Assembly: GCF_011393025.1 (NCBI RefSeq)
Contig: NZ_JAAOEO010000007.1
Coordinates: 124,001 to 188,000 of the forward strand
Direction: 5' to 3'
DNA from: Neobacillus terrae
GTDB taxonomy: Bacteria > Bacillota > Bacilli > Bacillales > Cytobacillaceae
DNA length: 64,000 nucleotides
Part shown: positions 18,027 to 26,481 of the stretch, one piece after another
How the letters are laid out: each line of letters begins with the position of its first letter
Numbering within the stretch: the stretch's first letter is position 1
The notes under the pieces: generated by a model
Seen by the model: only the letters and a program-made list of their open reading frames with translations
Databases searched by the model: none
Told to the model about the DNA's origin: nothing
Position numbers and translations under genes: made by a program

Positions 18027-19093
18027 TGAAGAAACTCGAAATTGCGGTTATCCCAGGAGATGGAATTGGTAAAGAAGTAGTTCCAGTAGCTACAAAGGTG
18101 CTTGATACTGTGGCTGAAATTCATGGTGGTTTAAAGTTTGAGTACACAGAGTTTCCTTGGAGCTGTGATTATTATCTTGAACATGGAAAAATGATGCCGG
18201 ACAACGGGCTGGATACTTTGAAAAACTTCAATGCTATTTTTCTAGGAGCAATCGGTAATCCTGCAATTCTTCCTGATCATGTTTCTTTATGGGGACTTTT
18301 GATAAAAATTAGAAGAGACTTTGAACAGTCGATCAATATTCGTCCTGCTAAATTTTTCAAAGGTTTGAAATCTCCGCTTGTTAATCCAAATGACTTTGAT
18401 TTGATTGTTGTAAGGGAAAACAGTGAGGGGGAATATAGTGAAGTAGGCGGAAGGATTCATCGTGGTGAAGATGAGGTTGCGATTCAAAATGCGATTTTTA
18501 CACGCAAGGGAACAGAGCGGGCGATGCGTTACGCGTTCGATCTGGCTAAACAAAGAAGAGGTCATGTCACTTCTGCGACAAAGTCCAATGGAATTGTCCA
18601 CTCTATGCCTTTCTGGGATGAGGTATTTAATGAAGTAAAGGCAGACTATACGGATATTCAGACAGCTTCTTATCATATTGATGCACTGGCAGCCTTTTTC
18701 GTAACAAGACCACAAATTTTTGATGTTATTGTGGCGAGCAATTTATTCGGTGATATTTTAACAGATATCGGCGGAGCCATCATGGGAAGCATAGGGATTG
18801 CACCTGCAGCCAATATTAACCTTAATGGAAAGTATCCATCCATGTTTGAACCTGTTCACGGCTCAGCACCGGATATTTACGGTAAAGGAATCGCCAACCC
18901 AATCGGACAGATTTGGACTGCTAAAATGATGCTTGATCACTTTGGGGAGCATGAATTAGGGCAAAAGCTGCTTGACGCGGTAGAAGACGTAACCAACGAT
19001 GGAATTAAGACAGGTGATATAGGCGGATCTTCTTCTACTATCGAAGTAGGGGAAGCAATCTGCAGCCGTTTGAAGCAGGTATGTGTGTCTTAA
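18026..19093 (+). CDS. Tartrate dehydrogenase / D-malate dehydrogenase (decarboxylating)
   Basis: This 355-residue member of the isocitrate/isopropylmalate dehydrogenase family oxidises tartrate and/or D-malate with NAD+, giving oxaloglycolate or pyruvate. It has the N-terminal AVIPGDGIGKEV, the substrate-binding Arg region KIRRDFEQSINIRP, VVRENSEGEYSEVGG, the metal-binding Asp in ASNLFGDILTDIGG, and EPVHGSAPDIYGKGIANP. The residues before IRRD fit the tartrate/D-malate subgroup better than LeuB. It ends the operon before a strong terminator. Confidence 0.88.
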   Translation: MKKLEIAVIPGDGIGKEVVPVATKVLDTVAEIHGGLKFEYTEFPWSCDYYLEHGKMMPDNGLDTLKNFNAIFLGAIGNPAILPDHVSLWGLLIKIRRDFEQSINIRPAKFFKGLKSPLVNPNDFDLIVVRENSEGEYSEVGGRIHRGEDEVAIQNAIFTRKGTERAMRYAFDLAKQRRGHVTSATKSNGIVHSMPFWDEVFNEVKADYTDIQTASYHIDALAAFFVTRPQIFDVIVASNLFGDILTDIGGAIMGSIGIAPAANINLNGKYPSMFEPVHGSAPDIYGKGIANPIGQIWTAKMMLDHFGEHELGQKLLDAVEDVTNDGIKTGDIGGSSSTIEVGEAICSRLKQVCVS

Positions 19094-19105
19094 AATACAA
19101 TTTGA

Positions 19106-19139
19106 AGAGCCCAATCCGGTAAGCGGATTGGGCTCTTTT
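19106..19139 (+). terminator. Strong terminator of the tartrate operon
   Basis: AGAGCCCAATCCG and CGGATTGGGCTCT form a perfect 13-pair stem with a five-base loop, followed by TTTT. Confidence 0.92.
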
Positions 19140-19175
19140 ACGTTTCCTGGTTAGTTGATGCAAAAATTAAGTTTT

Positions 19176-19336
19176 ATTCTACAAAAATTCAGTCCTAATC
19201 TACACAAATAGGAACGGGTTCTACAAAAATTAGTCTGCTATTAACATTGAGAGTTTTGTTCAACAAAAACCAACTTCTATTCTACAAAAAGTAAGCCCTA
19301 ATCAACACAAACCGGAACTGGTTCTAAAAAATAAAT
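19176..19336. repeat. Degenerate intergenic repeats between convergent operons
   Basis: A block of about 57 bases beginning ATTCTACAAAAATTCAG (from 19176) recurs with roughly three quarters identity from 19279, a spacing of 103 bases. Shorter copies of TCTACAAAAA and TCTACAC continue to about 19440. The stretch 19143-19447 has no credible gene and is strongly pyrimidine-skewed. It sits between two convergent terminators. Confidence 0.6.
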
Positions 19337-19447
19337 CCGCGATCTACATTACCAACTGTTCTATGCACGCACCGCTGCTTTCACAACCTTTTTTCTACAC
19401 GAATTCTGGTTTTATATACACGACTACGTACATCTCTACACCTCACA

Positions 19448-19477
19448 TAAAAACCCCCTGTTCCTCGGAACAGGGGG
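19448..19477 (-). terminator. Terminator of the minus-strand TRAP binding-protein operon
   Basis: CCCCCTGTTCC and GGAACAGGGGG form a perfect stem with a tight loop. On the minus strand it is followed by TTTTT. It lies just after the stop of the dctP gene at 19490. Confidence 0.92.
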
Positions 19478-19489
19478 CTTACAAATTAA

Positions 19490-20542
19490 TTATTTATTTT
19501 TGCTTTCTGCATCTTTGATGATGTCTTTGCCGATTTTTGTAGACCATTCTTTGTAAACTGGCTCTAATGTCTTTTTGAATTCAGCAATTTGGTCATCGGA
19601 AAGTTGATTGATTTTTGTGTTTCCGCGTTCTTTTAGCTTTTTCAACGAATCTTCGTTTAATTGCTTCGCAGAATCACGGGCAACCTTTGTTCCTTCGTCT
19701 ACACCTTTTTGTACGATTTCTTTTGTTTTATCATTCAGGCCGTTCCAGAACTTCGTGTTTGTTAATAATGCATAGTCAACACGTGTATGACCCATTACAG
19801 TGGTATATTTTTGAACTTCATCGAATTTCTTTGATTCGATATTACTATAAGTGTTTTCTTCGCCATCTACAGTACCTTGCTGTAAAGCAGTGTATAGCTC
19901 ACCGAAAGGAATGGAAACAGATCCTGCATCTAACTTCTTGTAAATAGCTTCAAGCAGCTGTCCGCCTTGTGTACGAATCTTTAAGCCCTTTAAATCTTCA
20001 GGTTTCTTGATAGGTTTTTTGTTGTTAGTCATTTGTTTAGGCCCATTTGGCCACATTTTCAAACCAAGAACGCCGTCTTTTTCGAGTCGCTTAAAGATTT
20101 CCTGGCCTTTTTCACCATCCCAGAATGCTGTTGCTGCCGCATCGTCTTTAAATAGGAAAGGCATAGCTGGAATATTGAAGCCTGGGTCGTTACCTACAAG
20201 CTTGGACATATCAGGAATAATGAATTGAACATTATTGGCAACTAGGTTTTGGTATTCGTCTGGGTCACCGAATAATTGGCTGTTTGGATACACCTGGACT
20301 TTAATTTTTCCGCCAGATTCCTTCTCAATGTATTTTTTCATTGCCAGTGCACCCTGGTGCTTAGGTGTGTTTTCCGCTACAACGTGAGAAATCTTAATGG
20401 TCATTTCCTGAATGCCATCACCGGATTTTTTCGAATCTGCTTTTGCCGAAGTATTCGAATCTTTTGAACCGCCGCATGCTGCAAGGCTAAATACTAACAG
20501 AAGTGTCATTGCAATTACTAATAGCTTTTGAATCTTTTTCAT
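19490..20542 (-). CDS. TRAP transporter solute-binding lipoprotein (DctP), organic-acid binder
   Basis: This 350-residue extracellular binding protein has a signal peptide and lipobox LAAC (lipidated Cys23), then a DctP domain. IKVQVYPNSQLFGDPDEYQ and LKGLKIRTQGG carry the conserved Arg expected to bind a carboxylate. The ribosome site AAAGGGGG is well spaced. Its start lies inside the 3' end of the upstream dehydrogenase gene. Its DctQ and DctM partners are on the other strand at 22257-24079, reached from the same divergent control region. Both the neighbourhood and the shared operator motif point to a di- or tricarboxylate substrate. Confidence 0.9.
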   Translation of the reverse strand: MKKIQKLLVIAMTLLLVFSLAACGGSKDSNTSAKADSKKSGDGIQEMTIKISHVVAENTPKHQGALAMKKYIEKESGGKIKVQVYPNSQLFGDPDEYQNLVANNVQFIIPDMSKLVGNDPGFNIPAMPFLFKDDAAATAFWDGEKGQEIFKRLEKDGVLGLKMWPNGPKQMTNNKKPIKKPEDLKGLKIRTQGGQLLEAIYKKLDAGSVSIPFGELYTALQQGTVDGEENTYSNIESKKFDEVQKYTTVMGHTRVDYALLTNTKFWNGLNDKTKEIVQKGVDEGTKVARDSAKQLNEDSLKKLKERGNTKINQLSDDQIAEFKKTLEPVYKEWSTKIGKDIIKDAESKNK

Positions 20543-21443
20543 TTGATATCCCCCTTTGAAATAGATAGCTAGTTACATATTGATAAATTTCTGTGTGATC
20601 TGCATTTTGTGCAAGAGAACGGCTGGCTTCATCAAATTTTTCAAAAATGAACTGAGGCAGTTTAGTAGCTGCTTCTGAATCTGAAAATAGGCGTGTAGCC
20701 ATTTCAAGATCTTTTCTTAAAAGCTCCAGGTTAAAACCTGAATCATAGCTTTCCGTTAAGATAAAGGACGGAAACTTATATTCTGTTGATCCGCTTCTTC
20801 CTGTACTTTGATTAAATACATTAATGGCGGTGGCAGGGTCCACTTCAAAGCTTTGCAGTAATTGAACTGCTTCACAGCTGGCCAGAAGATGCGTGGCGGA
20901 AAGATAATTATTGATTGCTTTTATTAGGTGCCCGCTTCCAATTGGTCCAACATGGAAGATGTTACTTCCCATCGCCTCTAGCAAACGCTTACATTTACTA
21001 AATAAATCAGCACTGCCTCCAGCCATAATCGTAAGCGTACCAGAAATGGCTTTTTTCACTCCGCCGCTTACAGGTGCATCCATAAATTGTATATTGGATC
21101 CACCAAGTTTCAATAAGTTTTTTCTGGTTTCAGCAGGATAGGAGCTGCTCATATCAATGATGATTAAAGGATTCTCATTGGATTGATGTTCTGGGGTGTA
21201 ATGTTCAATAACTTCATCAATTACCTGATTAACGATTTTGGAAGAGGGAAGCATTAATATGATGCTATCCACTTTATTAAGCCATTCAAGCATATTTCCT
21301 GTTTTGCCGCCAATGCTAACGAACTCGCTGACAGCGGTTTCATTTACATCTGTACCAAAAACCCCAAAGCCGCTATTTAACAGGTTTTTCGCCATGGGCA
21401 TTCCCATTTTTCCAAGTCCAATGAAACCTACAGTTTGAATCAT
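20487..21443 (-). CDS. NAD(P)-binding beta-hydroxyacid dehydrogenase (HIBADH / tartronate semialdehyde reductase family)
   Basis: This 318-residue cytoplasmic dehydrogenase has a Rossmann motif (GFIGLGKMGMPMAKNL), the substrate motif DAPVSGGVKKA and the catalytic Lys in GSGHLIKAINNYL. It would interconvert a 3-hydroxy acid and its semialdehyde. The exact substrate cannot be read. It overlaps the preceding gene by four bases (ATGA). Oddly, it runs 56 bases into dctP in another frame, giving a tail after about residue 293 that looks unlike the family. A lost stop codon could explain this. Confidence 0.85.
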   Translation of the reverse strand: MIQTVGFIGLGKMGMPMAKNLLNSGFGVFGTDVNETAVSEFVSIGGKTGNMLEWLNKVDSIILMLPSSKIVNQVIDEVIEHYTPEHQSNENPLIIIDMSSSYPAETRKNLLKLGGSNIQFMDAPVSGGVKKAISGTLTIMAGGSADLFSKCKRLLEAMGSNIFHVGPIGSGHLIKAINNYLSATHLLASCEAVQLLQSFEVDPATAINVFNQSTGRSGSTEYKFPSFILTESYDSGFNLELLRKDLEMATRLFSDSEAATKLPQFIFEKFDEASRSLAQNADHTEIYQYVTSYLFQRGISNEKDSKAISNCNDTSVSI

Positions 21444-22024
21444 GAAGGAAAAACTCCTTCAAGCTCTTTATGTAAAGAGCCGATTCGCGGGTGGGCTCGT
21501 CCGCTCGTTGTCAAAACAGCTGCAATGACGATTTCATCATTACGGGGTGCGTCAGGTATTCTTGTTTCAAACGTCATATGATGGCTTCGGATTTTTGGAT
21601 CCATTTTATGTTTGATGGCTAAATCAAGACTGCTGCCGGCAGCACCTCTTTTTTCAGCTGATGGAAGGAGTGTCTCCGCATCTCCGCAAAGAGAGCGAAA
21701 CGGATTTCCAAAGGTTAGAGTATGAATGATAGCAGAGCCATGCTCGACTTCTCCATCCAGGCCAACAAGTGCTCCTTTACCATAACCCTCTACTTCTTGT
21801 CCAGTCACACCTAATGCTTCCAGCGCTTTTTTAGGTAAAAGTTCACCAAGCTGTTCGGAACATGCCTTAATTAATGGAAGAAGATCCTCAACATATTTGC
21901 CGGCATAAGGGTTTTTAATAACAGCTAGTGCAGCTGACACCCGGACTGGCTTATCTGCCTTTTTAAAACCTTCGATGTAAGTTTCTTCCGTAATGGTAAC
22001 GATTTTTCTGATTTCTAATTCCAT
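21440..22024 (-). CDS. Amino acid synthesis family protein (DUF1185-type)
   Basis: This 194-residue protein resembles the family annotated 'amino acid synthesis' (DUF1185), whose reaction is not well established. Recognisable stretches are VSAALAVIKNPYAG near residue 30, GYGKGALVGLDGEVEHGSAIIH, FGNPFRSLCGD and a basic C-terminal ARPR-like segment (SGRAHPRIGSLHKE). AGGAGG precedes the ATG, and a copy of the regional operator motif ends just before that site. It is first in a three-gene minus-strand operon with the dehydrogenase and dctP, which suggests a role on a carbonyl or lactone intermediate of the imported acid. That role is a guess. Confidence 0.75.
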   Translation of the reverse strand: MELEIRKIVTITEETYIEGFKKADKPVRVSAALAVIKNPYAGKYVEDLLPLIKACSEQLGELLPKKALEALGVTGQEVEGYGKGALVGLDGEVEHGSAIIHTLTFGNPFRSLCGDAETLLPSAEKRGAAGSSLDLAIKHKMDPKIRSHHMTFETRIPDAPRNDEIVIAAVLTTSGRAHPRIGSLHKELEGVFPS

Positions 22025-22043
22025 TTTTTACCTCCTGTATATT

Positions 22044-22060
22044 GGATTTTGGATACAAAA
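22044..22060. promoter_or_regulatory. Shared regional operator, copy 1 (minus-strand operon)
   Basis: Read on the minus strand, TTTTGTATCCAAAATCC matches the motif before the SucC-like gene (TTTTGTATCCAATATCC) at 16 of 17 positions. It lies immediately upstream of the AGGAGG of the gene ending at 21440. Confidence 0.7.
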
Positions 22061-22207
22061 TATAGCTTCGATAGACTAAACTTTAGGTGATATTACCACT
22101 ATAACAAAAAATATTAATATTGTGAATACACAAAAAATATAAAAAAGATAAAATTTTCTGTTTACTTTTCCATCAAACATCTTGTATATTTAAAATTAAT
22201 TCCAAGT

Positions 22208-22224
22208 GTATATTGGATACAATC
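22208..22224. promoter_or_regulatory. Shared regional operator, copy 2 (dctQM operon)
   Basis: GTATATTGGATACAATC is the motif in reverse orientation, matching 14 of 17 positions. It contains the inverted repeat TGTAT-ATTGG-ATACA. It lies about 33 bases before the dctQ start. Coordinates may be off by one base. Confidence 0.65.
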
Positions 22225-22256
22225 TACAAATAAAAATAAAAAAGGAGTTGAATTTT

Positions 22257-22814
22257 ATGAAAAAACTCTTTAAATGGCTTGATCTCATCGAAGAAGGAAC
22301 ATCAGGAGTGCTATTTATCGGAGGAGTAATCGTCAGTTTGTATGGGGTTTTTACGAGGTATGTTTTAAATGCACCAGAATCCTGGATCACAGAAATATTC
22401 GAGTTTATGTTAACCTGGTCTATTTTTATTGGATTTGGACTCGCACTAAAAGACAATCGTCATATTCAGGTAGAAATATTATTTGATATGCTTCCAAAAG
22501 GAGCAAAAAGAGTCGTAGCTACTATTGCTAATCTTATCGGTGGAATCTATGCATTTTATTTGGCGTATTCATCCATTGAATTGATAACGCTTTCGAAACA
22601 GCAAGGAATTAAAACGATCGACGTAGGAATTCCAATCTGGATTGCCTATCTTGTACTGCCTGTTGGAATGGGTTTACTTGGCTTTTACTTTTTTGTAAAG
22701 GCTTACAGAGCGATGAAAGGTGATCAAAGGGAGCTCGTCGGTGAGATTGAACAATTATATGAATCCATGCAGGGTGCCGATAAAAAATCAAACCAAGAAG
22801 GGGTAGGCGCATGA
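22257..22814 (+). CDS. TRAP transporter small membrane subunit (DctQ), organic-acid system
   Basis: This 185-residue DctQ subunit has four hydrophobic helices and the family pattern in SWITEIFEFMLTWSIFIGFG and KDNRHIQVEILFDMLP. I chose the ATG after AAAAAGGAGTTG. An upstream in-frame GTG at 22206 overlaps the operator and has no ribosome site. Its stop overlaps the dctM start by four bases. The matching binding protein is on the opposite strand at 19490-20542. Confidence 0.9.
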   Translation: MKKLFKWLDLIEEGTSGVLFIGGVIVSLYGVFTRYVLNAPESWITEIFEFMLTWSIFIGFGLALKDNRHIQVEILFDMLPKGAKRVVATIANLIGGIYAFYLAYSSIELITLSKQQGIKTIDVGIPIWIAYLVLPVGMGLLGFYFFVKAYRAMKGDQRELVGEIEQLYESMQGADKKSNQEGVGA

Positions 22815-24079
22815 ATCCAGTCTTAGTATTATTTCTAGTTTTTGCCGTTCTTTGTTTAATCCGGGTTCCTATTGCGGTTAGCTTAGGATTATCAAGTGTT
22901 ATTGCTCTCTCAATGGCAGACTTTACTCTATATACCGTTATCCAAAAAATGTTTAACTCGCTGAATTCAGCTACCTTAATGGCGATTCCCGGCTTCGTTT
23001 TTGCTGGTATTATCATGTCAAAAGGCGGAATTTCATTCTACTTAATCGAAGCCTTAAAGTCGTGGGTAGGACATATCCGCGGAGGCTTGGCTGTTATTAC
23101 CGTTCTGGCTTGTATGATTTTTGCGGCTATTTCCGGTTCAAGTCCAGCTACAGCAGCTGCAATCGGAAGTATCATGATTCCCGGAATGGTGAATGCAGGA
23201 TACAGCAAAAGATACGCAATGGGTCTTGTTGCTGCATCAGGTACACTCGGAATCCTAATCCCGCCGTCTATCCCATTAATCATTTACGGAACAGTTGCAG
23301 AAGAATCAGTAGGGAAGCTATTCTCAGCTGGAATTATCCCTGGATTATTACTTGGAGGAATTCTGTTAATCTCAGCAATAATCCATGCTAGGGTAAATAA
23401 TTATGGTAAATTGCCAAAAGAGCCGATGAACGTTAGATGGAAAAAGACCGCAAAAGCGATTTGGGGATTTTTGCTTCCAGTTTTTATTCTGGGAGGAATT
23501 TATACTGGTATCGCTACACCAACAGAAGCCGCGTTTGTTTCCTGCTTCTACGGAATTATCGTATCTGTCTTTATCTATAAGGAAATGTCCTTCCCTAAAT
23601 TTAGAGAGGTTCTCAAAGAGTCTATTAATATCACTTCTATGATCTTCCTGGTTATCGCGTCAGCGATGATTTTCGGAATGTTCCTGACAACCGAACAGGT
23701 TCCACAGAGTTTTGCTACATGGATTGAAGCAAGTACATCAAATAAATGGATTTTTATGATTGGTGTTAACATTATGTTCTTTATCATGGGAATGTTCCTG
23801 GATTCTGTTGCGATCATATTGATTACACTTCCTATCCTGCTTCCGGTTCTTGTGATGTTTAATATCAATATTATCCATTTCGCGATTATTATGACCATCA
23901 ATATGGAACTCGCCATGATCTCTCCTCCGGTAGGGCTGAACCTATTCGTTGTTAGTGGTATCACCAGGGAAAAAGTAGGGGAAGTGGTTAAAGGTGTTGT
24001 ACCTTTCTTTGGGCTTATGATTCTCGCACTCGTTCTGGTTATTCTCTTCCCGCAGTTATCTTTGATGTTAACTAAATAA
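22811..24079 (+). CDS. TRAP transporter large permease (DctM), organic-acid system
   Basis: This 422-residue polytopic permease uses the sodium gradient for uptake. Family features are FAAISGSSPATAAAIGSIMIPGM, GTLGILIPPSIPLIIYGTVAEES, TPTEAAFVSCFYG and MELAMISPPVGLNLFVVSGI. It is translationally coupled to dctQ. The 115 bases after it contain a hairpin without a T-run and then the operator before the CitE-like gene, so transcription may partly continue. Confidence 0.92.
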   Translation: MNPVLVLFLVFAVLCLIRVPIAVSLGLSSVIALSMADFTLYTVIQKMFNSLNSATLMAIPGFVFAGIIMSKGGISFYLIEALKSWVGHIRGGLAVITVLACMIFAAISGSSPATAAAIGSIMIPGMVNAGYSKRYAMGLVAASGTLGILIPPSIPLIIYGTVAEESVGKLFSAGIIPGLLLGGILLISAIIHARVNNYGKLPKEPMNVRWKKTAKAIWGFLLPVFILGGIYTGIATPTEAAFVSCFYGIIVSVFIYKEMSFPKFREVLKESINITSMIFLVIASAMIFGMFLTTEQVPQSFATWIEASTSNKWIFMIGVNIMFFIMGMFLDSVAIILITLPILLPVLVMFNINIIHFAIIMTINMELAMISPPVGLNLFVVSGITREKVGEVVKGVVPFFGLMILALVLVILFPQLSLMLTK

Positions 24080-24111
24080 CCAGTCGGTATGTTAAACGCA
24101 ATCTGATACAT

Positions 24112-24151
24112 ACAGGGCCTGGCGCATCTATAAGAGAGGAGCAGGTCCTGT
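24112..24151 (+). other. Inter-operon hairpin without T-run
   Basis: ACAGGGCCTG and CAGGTCCTGT form a ten-pair stem with one G-T pair and a loop of about 20 bases. No T-run follows, so it is not a typical intrinsic terminator. It lies between dctM and the CitE-like gene. Confidence 0.35.
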
Positions 24152-24155
24152 AATA

Positions 24156-24172
24156 ATGTGTATCCAATATCC
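24156..24172. promoter_or_regulatory. Shared regional operator, copy 3 (CitE-like operon)
   Basis: ATGTGTATCCAATATCC matches the regional motif at 15 of 17 positions. It lies right before the AAGGAAGGA ribosome site of the CitE-like gene, in the same orientation as copies 1 and 4 relative to their genes. Confidence 0.7.
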
Positions 24173-24194
24173 AAAAGGAAGGAGTACTAATATT

Positions 24195-25058
24195 ATGATT
24201 CGTTCTTATCTCTTCGTACCTGCTACATCTGCCAAAATGTTTGATAAAGCCTTAGCAAGCATTGCTGATTGTGTCATTTTTGATTTAGAAGATGCCGTGG
24301 CCATTTCCGAAAAAAGAGCAGCAAGAGAACGTGCCAGGACATATCTTCAAAACACCGAGCTTCAAAAGGATGTTTTTATCAGAATAAATGATGTTACGAC
24401 TAACTGGTGGCGTGAGGATTTAGAAGCTGCGATACAAGGCGGTGCCAGCGGTGTGGTTGTCCCGAAGGCAGAGAGTGCGGTCAGCATGAAAATCCTTTGT
24501 GAAGCCGCCGTTTCCTTTTTAGAAAGAAATAATAGAGTCCTGGATTCGTTTGCTGTTCTTCCATTAATTGAAACTGCCAGGGGAGTACAGTTCGCATATG
24601 AAATTGCGGCAGCACATTATTTTATTAAAAGGCTTGTATTCGGATCGATCGACTACTCTCTGGATATAGATTGCGAGCTTACTAGTGATGGAACTGAACT
24701 GGTTTATGCAAGGTCCAATATAGTAAATGCCTCCCGGGCTGCGGGAATAGGAAGTCCAGTTGATGCTGTTTACCCTGACCTAGCAAATGAAGCCGGATTA
24801 TTGGACGAGGCGCAAAGGGCGAGAAAGCTTGGGTTTAAGGCGAAATTAGCGATACATCCAAAACAGCTGGAGCCTATACATACTGTTTTTACACTCAGCA
24901 AACAAGAAGTCGAGGCTGCATTGGAAATCGTGAATGCTTTTGAAAATGCCGAACAGCAGGGAATTGCCTCTATTTCCGTAGGGAATAAACTGGTTGATTA
25001 TCCTGTTTATAAAAAAGCAAAAGGGTTAGTAGAGTTTGCTAGTTTGCAAGAAATATAG
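24195..25058 (+). CDS. CitE-like CoA-ester lyase (HpcH/HpaI aldolase family)
   Basis: This 287-residue TIM-barrel lyase is related to citrate lyase beta chain, malyl-CoA lyase and citramalyl-CoA lyase, which split a 3-hydroxyacyl-CoA to acetyl-CoA and a 2-oxo acid using Mg2+. Motifs are RSYLFVPATSAKMF, VIFDLEDAVA with the conserved Asp-Glu, FIRIN, VVPKAE, LIETARG and FGSIDYSLDI. I place the start at 24195 behind AAGGAAGGA; an ATG at 24156 lies within the operator. With the SucCD-like ligase encoded nearby, it could cleave a CoA-activated hydroxy-dicarboxylate such as citramalyl-CoA. Confidence 0.85.
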   Translation: MIRSYLFVPATSAKMFDKALASIADCVIFDLEDAVAISEKRAARERARTYLQNTELQKDVFIRINDVTTNWWREDLEAAIQGGASGVVVPKAESAVSMKILCEAAVSFLERNNRVLDSFAVLPLIETARGVQFAYEIAAAHYFIKRLVFGSIDYSLDIDCELTSDGTELVYARSNIVNASRAAGIGSPVDAVYPDLANEAGLLDEAQRARKLGFKAKLAIHPKQLEPIHTVFTLSKQEVEAALEIVNAFENAEQQGIASISVGNKLVDYPVYKKAKGLVEFASLQEI

Positions 25059-25074
25059 TATGGGAGGAAATAAG

Positions 25075-26427
25075 ATGGTAACGAAAACCTTAGCTCAGCA
25101 TATTGCAAAGACTTCATATGAACAATTTAGTGAAACTGCGATTCATGAAGCCAAACGAAGCCTATTAAACTGGCTTGGTGTTGCAATTGGCGCGGCAAAC
25201 CATGAATCGATGGAGATGGTACTAAATGTCGCTAAAACGACAGCCAGCCAGCCGCAGGCCACCGTTTTAGGAAGAAATGAAAAAGTAGATATGCTTTTTG
25301 CTGCATTGTTAAATGGTATGTCTTCACATATCTATGATTTCGACGATACCTTGCTTGAGACCGTTCTTCATCCTTCTGCACCGGTATTCCCAGCCATTTT
25401 AGCTTATGCGGAAAAAGAAAAGAAAACCGGAAAGGAAGTACTCGAGGCTTTCATTATCGGCTGTGAGGTAGAGGCAAGGCTTGCACTAAGTGTGTATCCT
25501 TCCCATTATTGGAGAGGATGGCATATTACCGGCAGCGTCGGAGGAATTGGAGCAGCTGCTGCGATCAGTAAATTGATGGGCTTGGATGTGGAAAAAACGA
25601 TTTATGCCCTTGGGATTGCTGCAACCGATCCTACCGGTTTACGCGAAATGTTCGGAACCATGACGAAACCATATCATCCAGGAAAAGCTGCAATGAATGG
25701 CCTTCTTGCTGCTCTTGTTGGCGGGCAGGGATTCACCAGCTCAGTAAAACCGCTTGAGGCAGAGAGGGGATTCCTTAAAGTAACCTCAGAAGAAAATAAA
25801 TCGGAGCTTATCACCGAGAACTGGGGTGAAAAATGGGAGGTTGAGAAAAACAGCTATAAGCCTTTCGCCAGCGGTATTGTTACACATCCAGCAATTGATG
25901 CGATTATTACGATTCAAAAGGAACACAAGCTTCAGGTTGGAGATGTGGAATCCATTACGGTTACAGCCCATCCGCTAGTAAAAGAGCTTACTGGCAAGAT
26001 TGAAATTACCACTGGACTGGAAGGTAAATTTAGCGTTTTTCACTGTGTTGCCGCCGGATTCTTTAATCTGAAAGCAGGAGTTTATGAATTCACAGATGAA
26101 TACGTAAACCGTCCGGATGTGAAAGAACTTCGTCACAAAATTAATCTCGTAATAGATGAAAATATTAAAGAAGATCAGGTCAATGTAACAGTGAAGCTCG
26201 CAGATGGCAGGGAAATCACTCAATGTATTGAGCATGCAATTGGCAGTACCGACACTCCAATGACAAATGAACAATTAAAGGATAAATTTTATGATGTTAC
26301 TGGGGATGTTATCAGTACACACGCGAAAAGTGCGCTGATTGATCTGGTTAACCGCTTTGACGAGCTGGAGGATCTTACAGGATTTTTCAGCCTTTGCAAA
26401 CCGGCTCAGACCGCAAACAAATATTAA
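25075..26427 (+). CDS. MmgE/PrpD family protein, copy 1
   Basis: This 450-residue protein belongs to a family that includes 2-methylcitrate dehydratase, cis-aconitate decarboxylase and iminodisuccinate epimerase. Typical stretches are LLNWLGVAIGAANHESM, HIYDFDDTLLETVLHPSAPVFPAILA, GWHITGSVGGIGAAAA, PYHPGKAAMNGLLAALVG and FASGIVTHPAIDAI, with active-site His and Lys candidates. A GGGAGGAAA ribosome site fixes the start at 25075. A second member of the family lies at 30877. In this setting decarboxylation, dehydration or isomerisation of a tricarboxylate is plausible, but the reaction cannot be told from sequence. Confidence 0.85.
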   Translation: MVTKTLAQHIAKTSYEQFSETAIHEAKRSLLNWLGVAIGAANHESMEMVLNVAKTTASQPQATVLGRNEKVDMLFAALLNGMSSHIYDFDDTLLETVLHPSAPVFPAILAYAEKEKKTGKEVLEAFIIGCEVEARLALSVYPSHYWRGWHITGSVGGIGAAAAISKLMGLDVEKTIYALGIAATDPTGLREMFGTMTKPYHPGKAAMNGLLAALVGGQGFTSSVKPLEAERGFLKVTSEENKSELITENWGEKWEVEKNSYKPFASGIVTHPAIDAIITIQKEHKLQVGDVESITVTAHPLVKELTGKIEITTGLEGKFSVFHCVAAGFFNLKAGVYEFTDEYVNRPDVKELRHKINLVIDENIKEDQVNVTVKLADGREITQCIEHAIGSTDTPMTNEQLKDKFYDVTGDVISTHAKSALIDLVNRFDELEDLTGFFSLCKPAQTANKY

Positions 26428-26481
26428 AGTGGCAGCCGGGGGAACCCCGGTATGACCATTTCGTATGAAAAGGAGAAGGTT

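Noticed and set aside
24156..24194. Upstream start (MCIQYPKG) for the CitE-like gene
   Set aside because: These codons overlap the operator, and the ribosome site fits the ATG at 24195.
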